From: Gymnopilus junonius
Taxonomy: Eukaryota > Basidiomycota > Agaricomycetes > Agaricales > Galerinaceae
Length of the DNA: 29,395 nucleotides
Reading direction: 5' to 3'
NCBI GenBank assembly: GCA_015501075.1
Contig: JADNYJ010000402.1
Span: 1-29,395 of the forward strand
Positions 19,293 through 28,959 of the stretch are shown here, one piece after another (the first letter of the stretch is position 1; each line of letters begins with the position of its first letter). Made by a program: the position numbers and the translations under genes. The notes under the pieces are model-generated. The model did no database searches, was not told the DNA's origin, and saw only the letters and a program-made list of their open reading frames with translations.

Positions 19293-21029
19293 GGCCCTCC
19301 CTTCGAGTCGGTCCCAGATCTTGAGATGAAGGGAGAGCCGTTTAAAAGGAAAAACCAGGTCCTCATTGCCTTCACCATGTAAGTATGAAGAGGATGTCAA
19401 AGATGACTGAAGGTCATGCCATATCTAATTTCCGTTGCATGTTGATATGTTCGGGAGTTGAGCAAAGCGATTGCTGGACCCGCCACGAGGTTGGTTCAGC
19501 ACTGCCAGGGCTGTGATGGAAAGGCAAACCGAACTGCTAAGTTCTCGGGATTTCGGTAGGAAAAAGCAGATCTCCAAATTTCTTTGACTCCTTATATGGT
19601 GCCGTCTGTTCCAATGTCATGCCTGTGAACTGGCTCAGACCCTTCGGCTCAGCAGTTCAGTCCAAGCCTTGGCTAGACCTGGACCCTTGCAGCTATGGAA
19701 TACTATGGTGAATGATGATAGCATTATTACCTGTACACCTCACAGAACTATCTGAGAAAGCGAAATGAAAGCAATTAGAAGATGGCTGCCATATCCCACT
19801 TGGCATAAAGATAAGAAGTTGAATACATCAGTGGCAAGTTCCTCAGCTAGGCTGGGTCATCTGAGAAAACCTTAAGAGCCTTTTCAGTCATGGTGAATTC
19901 TGAAGAACTCAAGTTTGATGGCAGCTGGGGAAAGCTGCCAGCTCCTTGAAGCTCTTCCCGAGGCTTACATATGTTATTACATGGCAGGCAATGGGCTATC
20001 CAATTGGCCCTTGCCATAGCCATTATTATTATTATTATTGGATAGCCATGGTACAAATCTCTACAGATTTCATTAGCTCACAGAGACAATTGAGCAGCTG
20101 GATAGGGTAGTACACAAATAAATCTATGTGAATTCAGGACACCTGGATGAGAAAGGAGGAATAATAGGATTCTGAAGGAATCTTTATGGCGAGCCGGGCC
20201 TTCAGACTCTCTTGGGTAACATACAATATGCCTTATTGCCCTCAAACTTGAGAATCCAACTACATCACAATTCCAGCAACTGAACAGCTATACTGAATAC
20301 TAAAATTCATCTTAATTTGTCGGGACCTTGAGGCGGCGACTAAGAAAATTCCCTAGAAAATTAATTTCAGGCTCTCCATCCACAAAATTTTATAGTTACC
20401 TACAATTTTTTCAGATACACAGGACTGCCCAAAATTTTGTGCAAAAGCTATTATAGGAGGAGACACAGGCACAGTTCTGCATCTCAGAGCTAAAGGAAAG
20501 GTACAGCAGTCATGTCTAGTCATGGTTGTTTTGGCCGGGCACAAACACCTGAAAATGTCACATCTTGTCACACTTTAACCACACCTTTGGCATTACATCT
20601 GCCCTCATGGAGTCAAATGCATATGAATTCACATATAGTTTGGGATTATCACTCAACTAGGTATCCTTAACACTTCTATAAATTTTTGTATGATTTGATT
20701 AGAGGGATCTTGCCAGATCTTGCAAGAGATGCTGATACATCAGTGTAGTCTGCTTTGCAAATCAAGTACTGCTCTTTGGTTTCTGCAGACACCAGAAAAA
20801 ATACATAGCATTGTAGACAGCACATTATAGTATTTTAGGAAATTTTCTTGGAAGCCAAATGAGAGAGAAAAGTATTCAAACTTGACCATTTCAACCTCCT
20901 GATCCACAACAGTAAATTACAGCTGGCCAGCACATTCGTAATACATACAATCGCTCAGTTACTACAAAGTTCAAACATTGTCAAGAGGGGTTATACAGAT
21001 GATCAAGGTCGTAAGGGGTGTAAAGGTGG
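19293..21029. other. intergenic; no gene recognised
   Basis: It holds the possible upstream exon and 5' region of the minus-strand host gene (ATG at 19378). An ATT microsatellite (about 20022-20039) sits between inverted 11-bp arms GGCTATCCAAT and ATTGGATAGCC (about 19986-20046). A minus frame at 19847-20056 has no recognisable product. No TIR or LTR end was recognised. Confidence 0.5.
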
Positions 21030-21826
21030 TCACAAGGTTGAGTGAAGATCTGAGAGGTGTGGATATTCAATGGGGTATTCTAATGGAGCCCGCACAGTCA
21101 GGTTGGCTGTCTGAAGGGCTAGCTGAATGTGCCCATATTGCCTGGATGCTTCTTCCACTTTCCTTCGAACCTCATCTAGCTTGTCCTCCATCAATGAGAG
21201 TTCTTCCTTCAGCTCCTGTATTCGACATTTCGCAACTAGCTCCTCTGCCTTAAGGCTATCCAGGGCCGCTTTGGCTAGGTCAACAGAGCTTTGAGCGTCA
21301 TAAGTCACGAAGTCGGATCCGAAGCCCATGCACTTGGCATTCTGTAAGACATGCGCCTCTTGAAGGTGCATTGCTGCTTTAAATTTTTCAGCAGACAAGT
21401 GCTGCAGCCTTGAATTGGCCATTGAAATGTCTTTCTCTGCTCTGTACGTTTGGGCAGCTAGATAATCTCTCTTTAAGTTTACGAGGTGGAGTTCCTGAAA
21501 AAAAAAATAAAGGAAAATGCAAGATAGGATCATAAAATGTGACCTACATTTAAACATATCATCAGCTTGGGTAATAGACTAGTCTGCAAAACATTGGAGG
21601 TGAAGACAGGGGGCAGCTGATCGAGTGTAGGTTTGATAGATTTTACAGTGAGACACCGATCAGGGCCACATAAGTTGGAGGGTGGAAAGGGAAATAATGC
21701 AGCAGTGGGACTGGAGGGTAAAGTATCTGAGATATGACAAGACAGGGACGAAAAGGAAGTACTATGTAGGGTACAATTGTTGGAGGAGGTGGGCAGGTTC
21801 ACTGAAGCCCAGCTTGAGATAGACAT
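21030..21826 (-). CDS. two-exon coiled-coil protein, unknown function
   Basis: Exon 1 is 21826-21548 (93 codons) and exon 2 is 21494-21030 (154 codons plus stop), joined in phase 0 across a 53-nt intron with GTAGGT donor and a T-rich TTTTCAG acceptor. The product is 247 residues. The first third is rich in Ser, Pro and Thr. Residues about 95-225 form a long heptad-rich helix (for example AEELVAKCRIQELKEELSLM), so a coiled coil is likely. There is no signal peptide or membrane span. I chose the ATG at 21826 because it opens the frame; a further 5' exon cannot be excluded. Function is unknown. Confidence 0.65.
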
Positions 21827-22218
21827 TTGAAGGTAAGCTTCAAAACGTCACAGCCATCACAGGAATTGGAGGTGGTCCCGAAGTTTCCCTTGGGTACACA
21901 GTCTGCCCAAAGTTTTTGTCAGCATTCCCATGGATTCATAAGCTGATCTGCAAAGTTGGATGGACAAGCCATCAAGGACTTGTCAAGGACACCTTATGAA
22001 ATGAAATCAAGATCCCAGGCTACTTCATGAGAGAAGGCCACAATGTTCCCGCTTCGCCACCTTCTAAGTTCATGACCATGTGGTCCAACGTGAGAGACAT
22101 ACCAGGGCTGGAAGGGATAGGACAGTGCAATGTGTATCTGTAGATCAAGTGGTGTTGTCAGACTTCAGACTAAATGATATTATGCTTGAATGAAAGCCTG
22201 GCTGTTGCATGCAATCTG
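21827..22218. other. no gene recognised; flank of the TIR insertion
   Basis: A plus frame with a few stops contains protein-like stretches (for example FPWIHKLICKVGWTSHQG) and would continue in frame past the TIR element into 24473-24600 once element and duplicate are removed. This hints that an older decayed gene was the insertion target, but no family is recognised. Confidence 0.3.
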
Positions 22219-22326
22219 AGCTATACCCAGACTCCTACCCAGTCCTACTTCGGGACTATCTAATCTTATCTATTGATCCGAAGTTTCAATGAAACTTGAA
22301 GAACTATTAGAGTCCCTCATGGACTG

Positions 22327-23535
22327 TAGGCTCGGAGCAAGCCCCGCTCTGGCCCATGAAGTGGGCACCTTCGCTAGAAGGGGCTTGTGACAAGATGACT
22401 GATTTTGATGGGTTTCTTGAAAGGCAACGCTCTCTCGAACAGAGAGAGGTAAAATTTTGAAACTTGTTGCAACCCATAGAGTGCATCTTTAGTAACACGG
22501 CTATGTAGTTTTTTTTCCTAATTATTGGATATGGCCCACAGAATCTAAGTAGAGAAAACACTGCTGAAGCCAAATTCTAGTCCAAAAGAAGGAGTCGACT
22601 GTTGAGTCTACAGATATAATTATGAACCCAAAATTTCAGAGGACGTAGTTATACAGTCCAAAATTACACTATAATATTTTCAGGATTTTAAATGGTCATC
22701 AAGTGGAGGTACCTTTGAAATTCTGGGTATTCAAGGGACAGTCTCCAAATGTCACACTATGTCACATGCACCATATACAAGGGTGCATAGCATGCTGAGT
22801 ACATGAGGCTGTATAATCTTCAAGTATGGCTACTTCAGACCTCATTAACATAGACTGGGGAAACCTACTATTGGATCCTGCCATGGGAAATGTGGATCTT
22901 CAAGATAAGACTTCCTTGGTGTAGCTAGAGAAAGGAATTGCTTTTTCTTCGGGGTATTCTGGCTCATACTGAGTGCAAAGGTCAAAGTTTTCAGATGAAT
23001 GATAAGGAGGAGAAGCAATCACCTTATCGATTTCAAGGGACCAAGTTGGCTTTTGGGACTTGGAGATATTTTCATCGCTAGGCACATGTGACATGCACAA
23101 AGAAAATCAAATTTCTATCAATTTTGACCTTTGAGAGTTCTGGCACAAGCACCTTATCACTTTCCACACTTCAAAGAGTCACTTCAAGGAGAAAGGATAC
23201 ATGACAATAACCTGTCCAAAAATTGTGGTATGAACATGGCCTATTGTCGATTGAACAAGGACTATCTGATATCTTGACATGGCACATTTTCCACCTTTTA
23301 ACTATGCTGATACACAAGGGATATGGCCTGAACAAAATATCAAGGACATTATGATACATCTAATCTATATTCCTGTAAATTTTCAGAAAGAGCGGATGAG
23401 AAATGCAGTTGAGTGTCACTGGTGCATAAACCCTCTGAAAGTGTCAGTCTGTCGCAAGCCCCTCTGATAAATTTGATGTTTCCAATACAAACAAATACAT
23501 AACCAAACAAATCTGAGGGGCTTGGAATGAACCTA
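22327..23535. mobile_element. 1209-bp element nested in the left TIR
   Basis: The ends are imperfect inverted repeats (TAGGCTC and GAACCTA, then AAGCCCC and GGGGCTT exactly 13 bases in on each side). Flanking sequences CATGGACTG (22318-22326) and TGTGGACTG (23536-23544) both derive from CGTGGACTG, the sequence kept in the 296-bp relative, by loss of one CpG on either strand; they form a 9-bp duplication. A subterminal motif GGGGCTTGYGACA occurs at 22380-22392 and inverted at 23450-23462. A short minus frame (22900-23100) is unidentified. Non-autonomous. Confidence 0.8.
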
Positions 23536-23607
23536 TGTGGACTGGCACAACTTGTTAGTGTGGTTGTGTTTGTGCTCATGTTCGAACCCTCTATGTCATC
23601 AGGTGAC

Positions 23608-24030
23608 ATGTGTCAGATGATGCATTTGCATCAACAAGGCACTGATTGCTGTCAAGCTCTTGCCATTCTAGGTCTCTGGGAAATGCCTCCTCTCAGAATC
23701 AAGGTCCCATCACTTGAAAAGCTTCGAGAAAAGGTCAAGGAAGTCTTCAGCATCACTCCTTGTCAGTTCCAGGAGGAGGATGCCCTTGTGCAGCTGAGGA
23801 GGGAGGTTGACTGCATCACTGTAGCACTGACTGGTGCTGGCAAAATGCTGACATTCTGGATCCCACTCCTTTTCAATGATAATGGTATCAAAATAATCAT
23901 TACCACACTTAACCTCCTAGGAGACAAGAACAAAAATGAATTGGAAAGGCTGAAAATCAGTGCAGTGAATCTCACTGCAGCAACTACGACCAATGCAGTC
24001 TTGAAGACTGTCACTGGTGCTGCCATTTGA
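23608..24030 (+). pseudogene. RecQ-type helicase fragment, copy 2
   Basis: An ATG at 23608, two bases inside the TIR, opens a 140-codon frame. It includes the segment before motif I typical of RecQ proteins (ITPCQFQ, the Q-type motif), motif I as ALTGAGKMLTFWIPLLF (Thr after Lys is Met, codon 23845-23847) and motif Ia as LNLLGDKN. It stops before motif II, so it lacks the DEAH box and the second RecA domain and cannot be a working helicase. Pro to Leu and Thr to Met in motif I fit CpG transitions. The following sequence up to the right TIR (for example frame 24027-24239) is unidentified. Confidence 0.85.
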
Positions 24031-24302
24031 AGAGAAGAACATATCCTAGGTATTTCCTGGATGAATTCCTGACAAGTTGGTCCTTCTTTGTCAATGATCT
24101 GATGAAGAAGCTTATAAATGCCCCTGTTGCTTGGCATTATCAGGATGAGAAGTTGCTGCTGGAAAGAAGTTTTCATTGGTTTAATATTCCATCCAAGAAA
24201 ATGCATGTAGTCCAGCCAGAAACCATGACAAAGACATGAGGACTGGATGAGGATTTTTATGCATATCTAATCTTTGGAGTTGCATGCCAAACTTCTGGAG
24301 GA

Positions 24303-24463
24303 TCACCTGATGATGTAGAGGGTTTGAACATGAGGACAAACATGACCACACTAACAAGTTGTGCCAGTCCATGAGGGACTCTAATAGTTCTTCAAGTTTC
24401 ATTGAAACTTTGGATCAATAGATAAGATTAGATAGTCCCAAAGTAGGACTGGGTAGGAGTCTG
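24303..24463. repeat. right TIR (161 bp) of the RecQ-carrying element
   Basis: This arm is uninterrupted and defines the true arm length. Its inverse aligns to 22228-22326 plus 23545-23606 without gaps. It ends at CTG, directly before AGCTATACC. Confidence 0.93.
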
Positions 24464-24472
24464 AGCTATACC

Positions 24473-25095
24473 TTGTACATTAGTTCAGCAAAGGTTAGAA
24501 ATATCATCACTGCCTCTATCCTGAAAATGTGTCACAGGAAAGAGACAAACAAATATATACCTCAAAAAAGGGTCTGGTGCCTGAAAGCACCTATCTGGGA
24601 TAGGGATTGAATAAAAATCAAAAGAATCTCAGATGACAAAACCAAGAATCAAATCAAGGCTAAGCAACCTGTAAGCAATGAAAGTGTGTGTGCAATTACC
24701 ACTGAGCTATAATGCTTTGCTCAATAGACTAAGTTACTTGGTCCTTGAGATGTCAATATTGACGTGTTCCACCTTGATGTCTTCATATTGGCCCTGCATA
24801 TGTCACAACATTTCTGATCAAATGCTGGTGACAAACCTGCAGCCATGAATTCAAATGGATGTGCACCCCTACAGAGTCTACACTAGCACTATAACCTACA
24901 GCATACCCCAAGGCAAGGGGAGGGGCAATGGGGAATTCATGGCAGGGTCTGGAAAGGTGCTTCACAAAGGTGTCATTGATGCTGCCATCAATCTTGACAA
25001 GGGAAGTTCATTTATCTGTGGGAAAAAGCTGACAAAACTTTGGGCAGACTGGGTTTTCATTTCCCTTTTCTGTGCTTTACAAGAATGACACCACC
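24473..25095. other. no gene recognised
   Basis: Contains an unidentified plus frame at 24855-25088 (ATG start, 77 codons, no motif). The left edge is the pre-insertion target of the TIR element. Confidence 0.4.
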
Positions 25096-26763
25096 TCAAG
25101 TCTCTTGAAGTGTAACTCTGGGAGGCTTACTTTCTCCTAGCCTCTTTGTGTGGCTTTCTAACTTATGCAGTAAGGCTTGATACATGGTATCCTTCAGAAT
25201 AACTCTGGTTCTTGTCTGGTTCATCCATTTATCCATGCTGGCTTGAGGACAGCACCCAACATCCCCACTGGCTTGCAGGCATTTGTGGGAGGTTTTCTGA
25301 TGGCACCTAGTCAAGGGATCTCAAAATAAAGACCCTCTTCTATCTCCTCCTTACAGTATTTCCAAGTTGTCTTAGGCTGCCATCTAGGTCACATAAACTG
25401 CATTAAACACTACTCAATTCTCCAAGTTCTGGCCAGTTTTCATCAATTTCTGGCCCTCACATATGTGCCAATCTAAGAACTGTTCCACATGGACCTGTTA
25501 CTCAAGTTCTGATAGCTTAACAATTGCACCATCTTCAGTTACTTTTTAATCCTTCAACTTCTTGGTAATGCTCAGACTCTCCTTTTCCTAATCATTCACA
25601 AAGTGACCCAAAGCCAAAGCATCTGAAACCAGATCAGCCTGCTCTCAATCTTCTCAAAAAATGGGAAGATCCTCTTATATCACTCATTCCCAATTTTCTG
25701 TCATGCTGTGTGCCATCCACTGGTCACCAGATGCACCAGTCAGGCAAGCACTTGGTGAGCCCTACCCTGCTTTGAGCTGGCATCATTCCAAAACCACCAA
25801 TGTCCTTGGCTTGATATTTTGATTGTATGTATCTGAGTGATTCATTCCACCCTAGAGCATCTCATTTTTGACAGATTTTGTCCTGTCAACCTTACACATT
25901 GTCATTGCCATTCAATGCCACAAGTACTGGTAGTGCCAGTCTATTTCCAACAGTGCCCTCACAGATTTGGATGGCTTTTTCCATCAACTTTTACATGGTA
26001 TTGTTTCAAGCACTCCTGTGATGCCCCCAAACAGAAGGTGAGCTGTTTTCATATAGTTCATTAACCCCAGATTGACTTAACAATTAAGATGAGCAATTTT
26101 CAGAATCTGTTCATCGAGAATTGAGATATGCATGGCAATGGCTCAATGTGCTTCACACTATGGTTGTAGCCTCATTGACCAAACCTTCAGAAGGTGGATA
26201 CAACCATTCGTGCCAATGAAGCCCCACCTCAAGCTGTGACTCCAGCATAGTAATGGCCCCAGATGAATTGGATGGCTTGATTATAAGAATTAACCCAGAT
26301 ACTCCTTGGCCTTGGGTGAATACTTACAGATTTCCAGCAACTCCACCTAGCTTGCTTTGATTCCACCAATTTTGGTGAATTCATAACCATGATACTGTAC
26401 ACCCATGGACATCAATGGGCATGCCAAGGCCCCGCCCCTACAACCTTGCTACATCTTGCTTCAGCTCACAAAAGAACTGGGAATTTTTGAATGGCTTCTT
26501 GTGGTGCCTAGGAGGAGGAGCTATGTGATCCATTGTACAAGATTCTATTCCCAATGGCACCTTCAACCCAGGTGGCAGACTTCTGTTGATCCCAACATCA
26601 TGGGGGGCATGTAGATTGGACCCTCTTCTTTAAAGTATACCTCTGTGGCATTTGGACACAAGCTTGCAGTGATCAAGCTTTCCTCAGGGAGCCCAAAGGT
26701 AATGATTTCAGTTTCACTTGCACCATTTAGCTTACCCACCAATTTTTCAGATGCAGCTCTCAC
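25096..26763 (-). pseudogene. decayed coding sequence, unidentified
   Basis: Minus-strand translation gives long protein-like stretches broken mainly by TGA and TAG. From 5' to 3' these include ASETEIITFGLPEESLITAS, LILIIKPSNSSGAITMLESQ, a basic and acidic helical part (KLMKTGQNLEN) and the open frame 25314-25096. The stretches are in more than one frame, so small indels or introns are present. The stop pattern resembles that of the copia and gypsy elements. I cannot name the family; it may be a captured or abandoned host gene or part of a transposon. Confidence 0.35.
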
Positions 26764-26879
26764 TGTCCCTTTGACTCACTGTCAGAACCACCTCTTTCAT
26801 CTCAAGTGCACTGGATCAGTCTGGTGGCTACAACAACCCATTTTTGATGCCTGCATTCAACAAGCACGGCCAGTCACAG

Positions 26880-27334
26880 TGTTACAACATTGATGACAGA
26901 ACCTGATCTGATAAGATAAGGTCCGGCATAGTAGTTGTAGAAGTCATTCGATGAAGTCCGCTAAGGTATTGTCTTCGACAGAAGAATGCCTTAGTGGTTC
27001 AAGTTTGTTCTTATTGTTACAAGAGAGTATATTCTCAAGAACAAGCTAAAGTACATCGTAGTCTAGCTACTGTTTATATACTTATTTGTGTGTGATAATA
27101 ATAATGAAATGATGACGAAACAAGGGGGATCAGAAGGGGATGATCATCATAGAGTACTGTGGAAGGGATGATGATCAGAAAAGAAAGATTGTCCTCATAC
27201 AAGTAAGAAAGAGAATGATCATCTCGTGAGCGAAGATGATCATGAAGAAACTATAAATAGTAAATCATTCGATAAATGATAAGAAAAGAGAACAAGGAGC
27301 ATGCAATAAGATAACAGAAAAGAGAGTCGTAACA
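26880..27334 (-). repeat. LTR of a second gypsy element (455 bp), minus orientation
   Basis: The ends are TGTTACAAC (plus, 26880) and GTCGTAACA (to 27334), inverted copies apart from one CpG-type difference. On the minus strand a purine tract precedes 27334 and a TATATAAA lies at about 27080-27073, consistent with a 3' LTR read right to left. Three palindromic ATGATCAT octamers (27140, 27215, 27236) lie in the presumed U3. Confidence 0.85.
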
Positions 27335-27345
27335 TTACCCCCTTA
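27335..27345 (-). promoter_or_regulatory. polypurine tract of the second gypsy element
   Basis: On the minus strand TAAGGGGGTAA lies directly before TGTTACGAC, the LTR start. Confidence 0.8.
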
Positions 27346-27367
27346 CTAAGAATTGAAGCCCCTGGCT

Positions 27368-28577
27368 TCAATAATGGGGTTCACCAGTCATGTTGTTCTT
27401 GGCCTCTTCACCTTGCCAAGAGTTGTGTGCCACATTGTACCAGTCGTTGGGTGAGTTGTCGATATTGTCAACATTTGCCAGTTGTTCTTCCATGAATTCA
27501 TAGGCATAGCCTATGACCTCCCCGTCACTGCGTCGGATCGGTCGTCAACTACAGTCAATCGAGTTGTGGCCTGGATGATATTGGTGGCAATGGCGGCAGC
27601 GGTAGCTGCGGCAGTCCGCCTGCCAATGGTTAGCGCTGCTACAGACAAAGCAGCATCATCATGGGCTCAGTCGGGGGTTCGTCGGGGTGTGGGCAGGTCA
27701 GAAGGGAGTCTGGGGTCGGGGTGGTAGAGAAGGGGATTCGGCATAGGAAGGAGGGTTGTTACAGGTGGCATTCTGGGCAGAGGTCGTCTGCATGGTGGTG
27801 AGGGTGCACCTTCAGGGGACTGTGGTGGGCGGCGTGGTTGGGGGTGGTGCATGGGAGCATGTCGAAATGGGTCTTGGGGAGTGATCGTCAATGGAGATGG
27901 TGTTGACAAACCATTCATCGCGAGGAGGAACGGGCAGGTAGGTCTGTAGAGCGGTGTCATAAGAGGAGGGTGAGTGGTAAGGTTCCTCCTCAGACCTGAT
28001 TGCAGAGGTTGCAGTAGGGGGGCATTCTCCTCATTGTCTGCTGCTAATGAGGAGGGGGTTGATGGCTCTCTCGAGCTGGAAGCGCATTAGCATCTCAAAC
28101 AGTTGGAGGGATTTTGTTCAGGATGCTTTGACTGCTTCGCAATGGCGGTCCGGTGCGGTCAGTTTTGTGTTTGAATTGCCGGAGGGTATCCCTAAGGAAG
28201 GGATCAGTTTGGAGGACTTCGAGGGCAGTGGAGTAATGGTGGGGGTGGCTAAGGAACTGTTCAAGTTCCTTATGAGTCAGCTGTTGGAAGTCGATGAAGT
28301 CTAGTAAGTTGAGGAAATCCTCAATGGAATGGACAGGAGCATGTACTGTGGGGATGGGAGGCAGGTATCTGGTGGAGGGGGCATCATTCAGATCGGGTGA
28401 ATCAGAGGAGGAATCCGTCTGGGATAGGCAGACTTCAGTTCTAGTTCAAGAGGAATAGGTGGTGGGGGTTGGTTCGGGCGATAGTGCATTCGCTTGGGCC
28501 AGGCGAGTGCGTATCATGGAGGGAGATGAGTTGGGAGTGGATGCAGCAGCGCGGGTTCGAGTGGAAAAGCAAGGCAT
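27368..28577 (-). pseudogene. post-pol ORF with two zinc knuckles (nucleocapsid-like)
   Basis: Starts at ATG 28577 (MPCFSTRTRAAAST), runs through a Ser/Pro/Thr-rich region and a conserved-looking part (HSIEDFLNLLDFIDFQQLTH), has several stops and at least one frameshift, and ends ...NNMTGEPHY at 27368, 23 bases before the purine tract. At 27551-27656 it encodes CFVCSSANHWQADC, an exact CX2CX4HX4C knuckle, followed by CRHCHQYHPGHNSIDC, a CX2CX6HX4C variant. Such knuckles bind nucleic acid in Gag proteins, but here they lie downstream of pol. Two knuckles close together make chance unlikely. Confidence 0.7.
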
Positions 28578-28632
28578 GTTTGTAGAAGACGATGAAGGAA
28601 CTGAAGAAATGAGGGGAACTGGTTCACCTGTT

Positions 28633-28959
28633 TTATAGGTGTTCCAAGTATTCCTTGAGGATCATTTTCAGTTTCTTGATCAGGCATCTTGATGCCTTCT
28701 CCTTGATGGGGGTGATGGTTTCAGTCTCCCATCTTGAGGTCTCTCTGTCAATCATCCGGACTGTAATAATAGCCTTCCTTTCATATTTGTTGTTCCAGGG
28801 TATATTTTTGGGTAGAGGGGCTGGTGGTTCGCAGGCAAACTTCCATTCCTAGTACATGATTCTTGTTTCTTCAGGGGTCAGTGGAGGTTTTGGGAACATG
28901 AATAAGTCGATCATGAAGGTATCATCGACGTAGAGTGGGGATGCAGTGTTCGGGTTCAT
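28633..28959 (-). pseudogene. small ORF overlapping the pol stop codon
   Basis: ATG 28959-28957 overlaps the pol TGA 28958-28956 as ATGA, a layout used for stop-restart translation. The frame gives 108 residues with one TAG at codon 37 (28849-28851) and ends at TAA 28633. Composition is charged, with a basic helical end (IKKLKMILKEYLEHL). The function is unknown; it might be a Gag-like or accessory protein. Confidence 0.55.

Larger units (their letters stand above)
22228..24463. mobile_element. long-TIR element carrying a RecQ fragment, interrupted by a second element
   Basis: The ends read CAGACTCCTACCCAGTCCTA and its inverse, flanked by a perfect 9-bp duplication AGCTATACC (22219-22227 and 24464-24472). 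The right arm is 24303-24463 (161 bp). The left arm is 161 bp as well, but is split: 22228-22326 and 23545-23606, because another element with its own 9-bp duplication sits between them. Without that insert the element is about 1018 bp and holds a RecQ helicase fragment starting just inside the left arm. Arms differ at seven sites, six of them CpG-type. Captured host sequence between TIRs and a 9-bp duplication resemble Pack-MULEs; no transposase is present. Confidence 0.92.

Noticed and set aside
20022..20039. ATT repeat as part of a hairpin-forming element
   Set aside because: The flanking 11-bp inverted arms are real, but there is no target duplication and no second copy, so a simple microsatellite with a local palindrome is enough.
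22327..23535. hAT origin of the nested element, because of its TAGG...CCTA ends
   Set aside because: hAT elements make 8-bp duplications. The flanks here fit 9 bp once CpG decay is considered.
27482..27727. Plus-strand 81-codon frame rich in Ala and Val
   Set aside because: It is antisense to the zinc-knuckle segment of the second gypsy element.
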